Below are positions 1 to 5,780 of a stretch of DNA of 7,356 nt, one piece after another. Numbering within the stretch: the first letter of the stretch is position 1; every line of letters begins with the position of its first letter. The position numbers and the translations under genes were made by a program. The notes beneath the pieces were generated by a model. That model did no database searches. It had not been told where the DNA came from and saw nothing but the letters and a program-made list of their open reading frames with translations. The stretch is from Actinomycetes bacterium (GTDB taxonomy: Bacteria > Actinomycetota > Acidimicrobiia > Acidimicrobiales > UBA8190), in the NCBI GenBank assembly GCA_021798135.1, contig JAJZYI010000178.1:1-7356 (forward strand). Reading direction: 5' to 3'.

Positions 1-112
1 CCACCGCCCCGACGGAGCTGCCCCCACCGACGCGCCCGAGACCGGTCCGCGCATCGCCCGCCAGCAAGGACGCGCCGACCCAAGTCACAGGTCCGGCGGG
101 CCGCAGCTCTGG

Positions 113-134
113 GGCTCCCGGCATGGTTGTGGGT
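113..134. repeat. Candidate terminal inverted repeat of a decayed ISL3 element
   Basis: This 22-bp stretch lies 5 bp beyond the stop codon of the transposase C-terminal remnant. It reads GGCTCCCGG then CATGGTTGTGGGT. ISL3-family ends commonly begin with GGCTC or GGCTCTT and run into a TGTGGGT-like block, so position, orientation and sequence fit the element's terminus. I found no matching copy in the opposite orientation beyond the other end of the remnant (700-1010), so the other terminus is probably lost. The call rests on recalled family end sequences, not an alignment. Confidence 0.35.
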
Positions 135-138
135 CGGA

Positions 139-704
139 TCAGGGCCCGGCCGCCCGCTCGTGGGGCAGGACGTGGGTGATCGGTCCCACCGTCAGCATGA
201 CGAGGGCGAGCGCAGCGCTGGCCGAGTAGAAGCCGCAGGCGCCGTTGACGATGAGCCGGGCCCGGCGGTTCAGGGCCTCGTGGCGGGCGTTGTCCACGCC
301 GAGGCGAATGGCCGACAGGATTCCCTCGCGGTGCTTGCGGCTGGTCTTCGCCGGCGTGACGAAGGGCTTCAGGTGTTGGCGGCCTCTCGACCCTCCTTGC
401 CCCGGACGACCTGGTTCTTTCGGTGGTCCGACACCAGGGTCAGGTACTCGCGGCGCCGCCGCCACGAGACCTCGTCACAGCCGATCTCGAAGAGCTCCTC
501 GAGCCGGGCGGGGTCGAGCTTGTCGCCCATCGCCCGGGTGATGATCCGCCCGACGGTGTCCCAGTCGATGCGTACCAGCCGGCGGATCGTCGTCTTGTCG
601 GCCGTCGTCGCCAGGTAGCCCGCCAGGTCCTCGAAGTCCCGCGTGACGTGCGATCCGGCCCGGGCAAAGGGCACCGCCTCGACCACCGCCCCATGGGTCG
701 GACA
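139..704 (-). pseudogene. ISL3-family transposase remnant (internal deletion, frameshift, 5' truncation)
   Basis: Two minus-strand pieces in different frames together match an ISL3 (DDE) transposase. The upstream piece, about 704 to 372, starts at CPTHG and contains the DFEDLAGYLATTADKTTI and CDEVSWRRRREYLTLVSDH blocks; the Asp in CDEVSW fits the first catalytic Asp. It stops at TGA (369-371). The downstream piece, 372 to 139 in another frame, contains PFVTPAKTSRKHREGIL and ARHEALNRRARLI, whose Glu fits the last catalytic residue, then GFYSASAALALVML, the usual C-terminus. The segment between them, including the second catalytic Asp, is missing. Family members are about 400 residues; under 200 are recognisable here. 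The N-terminal zinc-ribbon part before CPTHG is also absent, replaced by an 8-bp tandem repeat. The element is certainly dead; the family call is confident. Confidence 0.85.
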
Positions 705-742
705 GGCGAGGAGGCGAGGAGGCGAGGAGGCGAGGAGGCGAG
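705..742. repeat. 8-bp tandem repeat, four full copies plus a partial copy
   Basis: The unit GGCGAGGA repeats perfectly at 705-712, 713-720, 721-728 and 729-736, followed by GGCGAG (737-742). It begins exactly where homology to the ISL3 transposase ends, so it marks or caused the break at the 5' end of the remnant. The 8-bp period shifts frame with each copy. It is probably a slippage product; nothing suggests function. Confidence 0.85.
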
Positions 743-751
743 AGCATGCGC

Positions 752-832
752 AGGTGACGCGCACGAACTGGCGTCCGTCCTTCGTTCGGCGGCTCGAGCA
801 CCACCGAACGCACGGTCCCGTGCGCGTCACCT
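752..832. repeat. Perfect 14-bp inverted repeat with an inner imperfect stem
   Basis: AGGTGACGCGCACG (752-765) and its exact reverse complement (819-832) flank 53 bp. Inside, CGTTCGG (783-789) pairs with CCGAACG (804-810), so the whole 81 bp could fold into a long stem with an asymmetric bulge and a 14-nt loop. It lies between the ISL3 remnant and the end of the minus-strand gene set. It could be the ends of a small non-autonomous element, a bidirectional transcription barrier, or a protein-binding site. No poly-T run follows the outer arm on either strand. Confidence 0.75.
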
Positions 833-1009
833 CATGTCGGCCCAGGCCGGACGTGACCGACGGCAGGCTGCCCCGTCAGCCCGCCTGAGTGCCTCCGCGC
901 AGCCGGCGGGTCGGGGTCGAGGTCGGCCCCGGAGGACCGCCCAGCTGGGGCTGGAGCAACACTCGGCGAGGCCGCTGGGCTCGGGCGGGCCGATCCTCGC
1001 GATGTGCCA
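833..1009. other. Non-coding gap downstream of the minus-strand gene set
   Basis: I see no supported gene in this 177-bp stretch. It should hold the 3' end of the transcript that passes through the 142-residue gene. A perfect 10-bp palindrome, CCCAGCTGGG, lies at 940-949, but no T-run follows it on the minus strand, so a classical intrinsic terminator is not evident. Confidence 0.5.
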
Positions 1010-1438
1010 TCAGTCGATGGCGGCCGATCCCTGCATGAAGATCCCGTTGTGGATCAGGAAGGCGCGCAGCTTGTTGCCGAGGACGATGGCGTCGCGCCCG
1101 GTCGCACCCTCGGCAGCGACGAAGGCGGTGATGGCCTGGTCGGTCCTGCGGCGGCCGGCGGCGCTGATGGCGGTGTCGCCGGATCTCGTGGACCGCAGGC
1201 ACTGCGCGACCAGGTCGTCGGGGTTGGTGCCGATCGAGCCACAGAACCGCTGGAGCATCGCGATGTCCGCCAGCCGGGCGCCGTCGCCGTCGCCGGACCG
1301 CTCCAGCCAGTGCTGGACCGACGCTGCAGCGGCGAAGTCGGCCAGCTCGCCGGGCAGGTCGCCGGCAGGCAGCGGCCCGGCGCCTCCCCGCTCGCCTGCG
1401 CCCGCCTCCCCCCGGTGGGGGTCGGGGGCGCCGGTCAT
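1010..1438 (-). CDS. Hypothetical protein resembling an integrase core-binding (SAM-like) domain
   Basis: This 142-residue protein is not one I can name. The ATG overlaps the TGA of the upstream nitroreductase gene (ATGA), which fixes the start and implies translational coupling. Residues 1-35 are Gly/Pro/Ala-rich and probably disordered. Residues 56-137 look helical: LADIAMLQRFCGSIGTNPDD, then a charged helix, GRRRTDQAITAFVAA, and GNKLRAFLIHNGIFMQG at the C-terminus. The spacing of 'LxxFCxxIGxxPDDLV' to 'LRAFLIHNGI' resembles the N-terminal SAM-like core-binding domain of tyrosine recombinases (compare 'LRxFFxxNGI'), but the catalytic domain with its Arg and Tyr residues is absent and there is no room for it downstream. 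It might be an accessory or DNA-binding partner, or the resemblance may be only a helical fold. No signal peptide or membrane segment is seen. The gene is well supported; its role is unknown. Confidence 0.75.
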   Translation of the reverse strand: MTGAPDPHRGEAGAGERGGAGPLPAGDLPGELADFAAAASVQHWLERSGDGDGARLADIAMLQRFCGSIGTNPDDLVAQCLRSTRSGDTAISAAGRRRTDQAITAFVAAEGATGRDAIVLGNKLRAFLIHNGIFMQGSAAID

Positions 1439-2220
1439 TCGGGAAGCCCGTACATGCGGGAGAGCATCTTGACCTCTTGGGCCCGGTACGGGAAGGGCCC
1501 GGGCGTCTGGATCATGCCGTCGCGCTTCAAGCGCTCGGTGACTTCCGGGTCCTCTTCGAAGGGGCGGTCGACATGGCCCTCGAAGAACAGCTTGGAGATG
1601 GCGTTGCGGGGACGCTGGCCGCCGGCCTCGGGCTCCTCGGCCGGGTAGCCGACGAGCTGGAGCCACACCGGCAGCCAGCTGTCGGGCACACCGAGCAGGG
1701 GCTTGAGCTGCTCGTTGGCGGTGAAGGCGTGCATGCAGGTGCCGAGACCCTGGTCGACGGCGGCATTGATCGCGTTGCAGATAGCGATGCCGGTCTCGAC
1801 CGCGCCCATGAACACGACCACGTTGAGATCCTTGGAGATCGGCTCCAGGACCTGGGGCCACAGGAAGTCGTCGACGTACGCCCGGGACCACCCGTGGGCC
1901 GCCGAGAGCGCGTGCTGGTCGACCAGCTCCTTCAGACGATCCTGGGCGCCCTCCACGTAGTTCAGGTCGATGTACCAGAAGATGTAGGTGGGGGCGAGGT
2001 CGAGATCGGCGGTGGTGGTCGGATTGCGCAGCGCGTCGCGCGTCTTGGCGTCCAGGTCGTCACGGTTCACCACGATGGCGCGGAAGTAGTCGGCGTTCAT
2101 CGAGCGGGACGCCCGGTTGGCCGCTTCGAACATCACCTGCAGCTTCTCGCGCTCCACCGGCCGCCACGACTTGAAGAACCGGATGCTGCGCCTGGTCCCG
2201 ACGACCCGATTGAACTCCAT
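1435..2220 (-). CDS. Nitroreductase-family FMN oxidoreductase
   Basis: This 261-residue protein opens with the family hallmark: MEFNRVVGTRRSIRFF (residues 1-16) gives the Arg-Arg-Ser cluster that contacts FMN phosphate. The C-terminal half contains the helix and loop GLGTCMHAFTANEQLKPLLG followed by LVGYPAEEP, typical of nitroreductases. Such enzymes are cytoplasmic homodimers that use FMN and NAD(P)H to reduce nitro groups, quinones, enones or flavins; the substrate here is unknown. The last 50 or so residues (PRNAISKLFFEGHVDRPF onward) lie past the usual core and may embrace the partner subunit. The ATG at 2220 is chosen because GAGGAGGGGGAG lies just upstream and the RRSIR motif is at the expected distance; the frame stays open upstream only because of the 18-bp repeat. 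It follows the thiolase by 169 bp and overlaps the next gene by 4 nt. Family members occur beside acyl-CoA catabolic genes, so a redox step in the same pathway is likely, by inference. Confidence 0.88.
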   Translation of the reverse strand: MEFNRVVGTRRSIRFFKSWRPVEREKLQVMFEAANRASRSMNADYFRAIVVNRDDLDAKTRDALRNPTTTADLDLAPTYIFWYIDLNYVEGAQDRLKELVDQHALSAAHGWSRAYVDDFLWPQVLEPISKDLNVVVFMGAVETGIAICNAINAAVDQGLGTCMHAFTANEQLKPLLGVPDSWLPVWLQLVGYPAEEPEAGGQRPRNAISKLFFEGHVDRPFEEDPEVTERLKRDGMIQTPGPFPYRAQEVKMLSRMYGLPE

Positions 2221-2224
2221 GGTG

Positions 2225-2236
2225 CTCCCCCTCCTC
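2225..2236 (-). promoter_or_regulatory. Ribosome binding site of the nitroreductase gene
   Basis: On the minus strand this reads GAGGAGGGGGAG, then CACC and the ATG. It is a strong purine-rich Shine-Dalgarno tract and decides the start. It directly abuts the last unit of the 18-bp tandem repeat, so copy-number changes would not alter its spacing to the ATG but would change the RNA just upstream. Confidence 0.75.
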
Positions 2237-2351
2237 GGTGATGCTGGTCGTTCCGGTGATGCTGGTCGTTCCGGTGATGCTGGTCGTTCCGGTGATGCTG
2301 GTCGTTCCGGTGATGCTGGTCGTTCCGGTGATGCTGGTCGTTCCGGTGATG
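2237..2351. repeat. 18-bp tandem repeat, six perfect copies plus a partial copy
   Basis: The plus-strand unit GGTGATGCTGGTCGTTCC is repeated perfectly at 2237-2254, 2255-2272, 2273-2290, 2291-2308, 2309-2326 and 2327-2344, with GGTGATG at 2345-2351. It fills most of the thiolase-nitroreductase gap and stops at the Shine-Dalgarno tract. The unit is a multiple of three and lacks stops in several frames, which creates spurious ORFs on both strands. The absence of any mismatch between copies implies recent expansion or ongoing slippage, a likely variable-number locus. Confidence 0.97.
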
Positions 2352-2360
2352 TGGTGCGGA

Positions 2361-2375
2361 CCGGCCACCGGCCGG
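2361..2375. terminator. Hairpin after the thiolase stop (possible attenuator)
   Basis: CCGGCC (2361-2366), ACC, then GGCCGG (2370-2375) form a perfect 6-bp GC stem with a 3-nt loop, 14 nt after the thiolase stop codon on the minus strand. No T-run follows; the 18-bp repeat does. It could partially terminate or stabilise the transcript between thiolase and nitroreductase. Function is inferred only from position and symmetry. Confidence 0.35.
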
Positions 2376-2389
2376 AGACGGCTGTGGGA

Positions 2390-3691
2390 TCAGGCTTGGA
2401 GGATGGTGATGACGGTGGCAGCGGCGTCCGCGCCGATGAAGCCACCGCCGTTCTCGGCAAGAGCGATCCGCGCCCCCTCCACCTGCCGCTCGCCGCAGCG
2501 CCCGCGGAGCTGGTCGACCAGCTCGACGAGCTGGCCGCAGCCGGTGGCGCCGATGGGGTGGCCGCGGGAGAGCAGGCCGCCGCTCGGGTTGACCGGCACC
2601 CGGCCGCCCAGGGCCGTCGCCCCGGATGCCAGCAACTTGGGCCCCTCGCCGGATGCGCACAGGCCCAGCTCCTCGTAGAGCAGGAGCTCGGCGGTGGCGG
2701 CCGCGTCGTGGACCTCCACCACGTCCAGGTCGTCGGGCCCGATGCCGGCGACTTCGTAGGCCCGGTGGGCGGCACGCTCGGCCACGCTCGGCTCGTCGAG
2801 GTGCCGGTCGCGTCCCGAGGCGAGCACCGAGGCGCGCACGCTGACGTCCGGCACGCCCAACGTGGCCACGGCGTCCGCCGACGCCAGGACCAGGGCGGCC
2901 GCCCCGTCGGCGATGGGCGAGCACATGAGGACGGTGAGCGGGTCGGAGACCACCCGGCTGGCCAGGACCTCGTCCACAGTCACGATGTCGCGGTACTGGG
3001 CCTTGGGGTTGAGCGAGGCGTGGCGGTGGTTCTTGACCGAGACCTGGGCCAGGTCAGCGGGCGTGCCGCCGCTGTTCGACAGGTATGCCTTGGTCATCGC
3101 TGCGTAGACGTCCATGAACGGCGAGCTCTTCATCCCGCCTCCTCCGGAACTGCCGCTCCCTCCTCCGGAACCGCCGGCACCTGACGTGCCGGCGCCACCG
3201 GCGCCTGGCGCGCCGGGGGTGGGACCGCTCGGCGGGGGCCAGCCGAGGAGGAAGGACGAGAGCAGGTCGCGGATGCTCGGCATGTCCTCGAGGTCGAGAG
3301 CGGTGCCGATGGCGGCGAACGAGCGGATCTTGTCGGCGTGGGTGAGCTTCTCCGCACCGACTGCCAGGGCGATCTCGGCCGAGCCGGAGGCGATGGCCTG
3401 CCAGGCGAGGTGGAATGCGCTCGAAGCCGAGGCACAGGCGTTCTCGACGTTCACGATGGCTGAGCCGAGGATGCCGGTGTGGTGGAGCGCCGACTGGCCG
3501 CGGATCATCTCCTGGCCCTGGAGGATCCCGCCCACCGCGTTCCCGAAGGCGGTGAACTCGACCTGCTCGGGGCGAACGCCGGCGTCTGCCAAGGCGTCGC
3601 CGACGGCCTCCTCGGCCAGCGACCGCACGCTTCGGTCGAAGAACTTGCCGAACCGTGTCATCCCGGTTCCGACGACCATGACCTCACGCAT
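2390..3691 (-). CDS. SCP2/acetyl-CoA acetyltransferase-type thiolase with a low-complexity insertion
   Basis: This is a 433-residue thiolase-superfamily protein. The N-terminal domain carries the nucleophile Cys86 in NVENACASASSAFH. The C-terminal domain has His328 in VEVHDAAATAELL and His378 in GGLLSRGHPIGATG, and ends in ENGGGFIGADAAATVI, which lacks the CxG of degradative thiolases, as in the SCP2 branch. SCP2 thiolases usually read HDCF; here it is HDAA, so that Cys is missing, although Cys345 is nearby. Residues 151-186 are an almost pure Gly/Ser/Pro/Ala stretch placed in the loop before SSPFMDVYA, longer and simpler than usual. The likely role is CoA-dependent cleavage or condensation of a 3-oxoacyl-CoA made downstream of the adjacent ligase; the substrate is unknown. 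The start ATG (3691) has AAAGGAG 4 nt upstream and overlaps the end of the ligase gene by 8 nt, so the two are probably co-translated. Confidence 0.9.
   Translation of the reverse strand: MREVMVVGTGMTRFGKFFDRSVRSLAEEAVGDALADAGVRPEQVEFTAFGNAVGGILQGQEMIRGQSALHHTGILGSAIVNVENACASASSAFHLAWQAIASGSAEIALAVGAEKLTHADKIRSFAAIGTALDLEDMPSIRDLLSSFLLGWPPPSGPTPGAPGAGGAGTSGAGGSGGGSGSSGGGGMKSSPFMDVYAAMTKAYLSNSGGTPADLAQVSVKNHRHASLNPKAQYRDIVTVDEVLASRVVSDPLTVLMCSPIADGAAALVLASADAVATLGVPDVSVRASVLASGRDRHLDEPSVAERAAHRAYEVAGIGPDDLDVVEVHDAAATAELLLYEELGLCASGEGPKLLASGATALGGRVPVNPSGGLLSRGHPIGATGCGQLVELVDQLRGRCGERQVEGARIALAENGGGFIGADAAATVITILQA
3134..3241. repeat. Repeat- and hairpin-rich segment encoding the thiolase insertion
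   Basis: The DNA for thiolase residues 151-186 contains a 13-bp direct repeat, CCTCCTCCGGAAC (3138-3150 and 3159-3171), and a perfect 8-bp inverted repeat, GCCGGCAC (3173-3180) with its complement at 3186-3193 and a 5-nt loop. The structure is unlike the rest of the gene and suggests in-frame expansion or insertion of a short repeated element. Confidence 0.7.
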
Positions 3692-5300
3692 GATGCTCCT
3701 TTGTGGTCGAGCCGGACGTTGTGGTCGAGCCGGACGCCGACCCGTCAGCGTCCCCGGCGGCCAAGCGGTCCCAGGTCGCCGGGGTGACGCCCCGCTCCTT
3801 CAACTCGCCGTACTGCACCCGTTGGGTCCCCGTCTTCGGGAGCTCGCCGAGGATCTCGACGTAGCGGGGCACCGCGTAGCGAGCCACCTTCCCCTCGCAG
3901 AACTGGGTGAGGTCCTCGGGGGAGACGTGCGCGCCCGGCTTGGGCACGACGACCAGCTTCACCTCGTCCTCGCCCAGTTCCGACGGCACGGCATGGGCAG
4001 CCGACTCCTGCACGGCCGGGTGGCTGTTCACCACGGTCTCGATCTCCCAGGCGGAGATGTTCTCGCCCAACCGCCGGATCGACTCCTTCTTCCTGCCCCG
4101 GTAGTAGTAGAAGCCGTCCTCGTCCTGGCTGGCCAGGTCTCCGGTGTGGAACCAGCCGCCGCGGTACGCGGCATCGGTGGCGTCGGGAAGCCCGTGGTAG
4201 TGGGTGAGCTGACCCTGCGGGTGGCGGAAGACGAGCTGACCGATCTGCCCGGTTGGCACCGGCTCGTCGTCGTCGTCCACCACGGCGAACTCGACACCGG
4301 CGATGGGCTTGCCCATGGAGCCGACCCGGCCGTCGCTGTTGAGGAGGATCCCCGGGGCGTCCACCATGCCGAACCACTCGACGAGGCGGAGGCCGAAGCG
4401 CTGCTCGAACTCGACCCACCGATCGGGCGGGCATCCGGCCGACAGGACCGTGCGGACCGGGTTGTCGGCGTCATCGGAGCGCTCGGGCTGCTTCAGGAGG
4501 ATGGAGATCATGCCACCGAGGGCATTGAACTCCACCGCGTCGTAGCGCCGGCAGTCGTCGAAGAAGCGCGACGCGCTGAAACGCTCGGCAAGGGCGAAGC
4601 GGGCGTCGAGGACGATGGAGCCGATCATCGAGACGTACAGCGCGTTGCCGTGGAAGAGTGGCAGCGGCGTGTACATCGTCTCGCCGGGCCGGACGCCGGA
4701 GGCACCGAGGAGGATGCCGATCGGGCTGGCGTCGTAGGTGCTCGTCACCACGCCCTTGGGCGGACCGGTCGTGCCCGAGGTGTAGAGCATGGCGGCGGCG
4801 GCCGGGGCGCTGTCGACGTCGATGACCGGGTCGGTGTCGGCGCCCGACAGCAGCCGGTCGGCGTCCCAGTCGAACCCGCTGCCGGCCGCGCCCCCGACGA
4901 CCACCGTGTGGGCCAGGTCGGGGCAGCCGGCGCGCGCCTCGGCGAAGCTCGACCGCAACGAGTCCGAGACGATGGCGGCGCGAGCGCCGGAGTCGGCCAG
5001 GATGTGGTGGAGGGTGACGCCGCGCTGGGCGGTGTTCACCGGTACCGGCCCAGCTCCGACGAAGAGCAGGCCGAGGTAGGACCAGATGAACTCGGGGCAG
5101 TTGTCGAGCAGCATGGCGACCCGGTCGGTCGGACGGACGCCCAGCTCCAGCCAGCCGTTGGCGGCCCGGTTGGCGTAGCGGAGGACCTCGGCCCAGGTGT
5201 AGGTCTCGTCCTTGAAGGCGAGCCATGCCGCGTCGGGGTTCGCCCGGGCGCGCTCGCGCACCAGCATCTCGATCGCCGACTGGGCCCGGGTCACCGGCAT
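3684..5300 (-). CDS. Acyl-CoA ligase (AMP-binding, CaiC-like ANL superfamily)
   Basis: A 538-residue adenylate-forming enzyme, expected to convert a carboxylic acid, ATP and CoA to acyl-CoA, AMP and PPi. Motifs in order: P-loop YTSGTTGPPKGVV (173-185), the FHGNALY region (216-222), A5 at WFGMVDAP (309-316, where most relatives have YGxTE), HTGD with Asp387, GRKKESIRRLGENIS (402-416, the A8 hinge), and the C-terminal LPKTGTQRVQYGEL (487-500). In that last motif the adenylation Lys of the usual TGK is replaced by Arg494. The closest feel is the crotonobetaine/carnitine-CoA ligase (CaiC) group, but the substrate is not predictable. The tail (516-533) is low-complexity and contains SGSTTT-SGSTTK, made by an 18-bp duplication. 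Start: ATG at 5300 aligns with the family N-terminus, but the GTG at 5294 (codon 3) has GGGAG at better spacing and could be the real start. It is first in the set, facing the divergent control region. Confidence 0.9.
   Translation of the reverse strand: MPVTRAQSAIEMLVRERARANPDAAWLAFKDETYTWAEVLRYANRAANGWLELGVRPTDRVAMLLDNCPEFIWSYLGLLFVGAGPVPVNTAQRGVTLHHILADSGARAAIVSDSLRSSFAEARAGCPDLAHTVVVGGAAGSGFDWDADRLLSGADTDPVIDVDSAPAAAAMLYTSGTTGPPKGVVTSTYDASPIGILLGASGVRPGETMYTPLPLFHGNALYVSMIGSIVLDARFALAERFSASRFFDDCRRYDAVEFNALGGMISILLKQPERSDDADNPVRTVLSAGCPPDRWVEFEQRFGLRLVEWFGMVDAPGILLNSDGRVGSMGKPIAGVEFAVVDDDDEPVPTGQIGQLVFRHPQGQLTHYHGLPDATDAAYRGGWFHTGDLASQDEDGFYYYRGRKKESIRRLGENISAWEIETVVNSHPAVQESAAHAVPSELGEDEVKLVVVPKPGAHVSPEDLTQFCEGKVARYAVPRYVEILGELPKTGTQRVQYGELKERGVTPATWDRLAAGDADGSASGSTTTSGSTTKEHHA
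3696..3702 (-). promoter_or_regulatory. Ribosome binding site of the thiolase gene
   Basis: On the minus strand this reads AAAGGAG, then CATC and the ATG. It lies inside the last codons of the ligase gene and directly follows the 18-bp duplication. Confidence 0.75.
3701..3736. repeat. 18-bp tandem duplication in the ligase 3' end
   Basis: TTGTGGTCGAGCCGGACG occurs twice without mismatch (3701-3718 and 3719-3736). In the ligase frame it encodes SGSTTT then SGSTTK, a disordered tail. Its edge overlaps the thiolase Shine-Dalgarno tract by two bases. The unit has the same length as the repeat upstream of the nitroreductase gene but an unrelated sequence. Confidence 0.95.
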
Positions 5301-5593
5301 GCTCCCGCCGTCGTCGCCGGGACCGGTTCGGCCGGGAGGCGCCTGCGAGGGGTGCGGCGGCCGGATCCGCGAGGTAGAGGAACGCTGCCGCCAGCGGGTT
5401 GCCGTGCACCGTGGTCGCGCGGCTCGTGCCGGCATCGGAGCTCCGTTCCCGGTGGAGACCCCCGGTCGTTCGCCGCGGCGTCGGCCGGGATGCGGAGCTG
5501 CGGGCTTGCCAGCCCGCGGACGCCAGCGCGGTGCCGTTGCGCCCGCAGGACCGGCTGCTCGTCGGGAAGGACCGGCGCGCTCTCCGCAAACAT
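5291..5593 (-). CDS. Doubtful 100-codon ORF upstream of the ligase
   Basis: The ATG at 5593 has AGGGGG 8 nt upstream, and the TGA (5291-5293) overlaps the ligase start region, as in an operon. The first 45 or so codons (MFAESAPVLPDEQPVLRAQ onward) have GC-rich third positions. After about 5455 that bias moves to another frame, which reads TVHGNPLAAAFLYLADPAAA. I recognise no family in either half. It may be a frameshifted or decayed small gene, or just a GC-rich leader. No other gene is supported in 5301-5763. Confidence 0.2.
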   Translation of the reverse strand: MFAESAPVLPDEQPVLRAQRHRAGVRGLASPQLRIPADAAANDRGSPPGTELRCRHEPRDHGARQPAGGSVPLPRGSGRRTPRRRLPAEPVPATTAGACR

Positions 5594-5717
5594 GGCATTC
5601 CCCCTGTCGAACGACGACCCGCGCCCACAGCAGACGCCAGGTCCGCGGCGTCGGTCGGCTGTTGCGACCGTGCCGGCGCGGCGACCGGCGCAGCGCGGCC
5701 ATCACTCCCCGGACCAC

Positions 5718-5733
5718 GGCGCCGACTGGCGCC
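5718..5733. repeat. Short GC hairpin in the divergent intergenic region
   Basis: GGCGCC (5718-5723), GACT, GGCGCC (5728-5733) form a perfect 6-bp stem with a 4-nt loop. It lies in the presumed 5' leader of the ligase transcript. No T-run adjoins it, and no role can be assigned. Confidence 0.4.
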
Positions 5734-5763
5734 CTGGTCGCTTGCTGCTCAAACTGGCACCTT

Positions 5764-5780
5764 CTTGACTACACGTCAAG
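5764..5780. promoter_or_regulatory. Candidate operator: 6-5-6 palindrome
   Basis: CTTGAC (5764-5769), TACAC, GTCAAG (5775-5780) is a perfect dyad in an AT-richer island between the divergent ligase and cofD units. It overlaps the candidate -35 of the plus-strand promoter, and its other arm gives a TTGACG hexamer on the minus strand. The size and symmetry fit a dimeric repressor of TetR or GntR type, commonly used for acyl-CoA catabolic operons. No regulator gene is present in the window, so the binder is unknown. Confidence 0.55.

Noticed and set aside
1..112. Possible 3' end of a plus-strand gene
   Set aside because: More than one frame is open and GC-rich at the third position here, with no recognisable motif, so no coding call is supported.
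423..1472. 349-codon plus-strand frame
   Set aside because: It crosses the ISL3 remnant, a gap and the 142-residue gene without any family motif; it is a shadow frame.
2237..2351. 18-bp repeats as a CRISPR array
   Set aside because: The units are directly contiguous with no spacers and are shorter than CRISPR repeats.
2221..2775. Upstream extension of the nitroreductase frame through the 18-bp repeat (repeated ERPASP)
   Set aside because: The repeat simply lacks stops in this frame; the strong ribosome binding site and family N-terminus place the start at 2220, and the extension would overlap the thiolase.
3114..5768. Very long plus-strand open frame (884 codons)
   Set aside because: It runs antisense to the ligase and thiolase, whose motifs are unmistakable on the minus strand; its composition is the usual high-GC antisense artefact.
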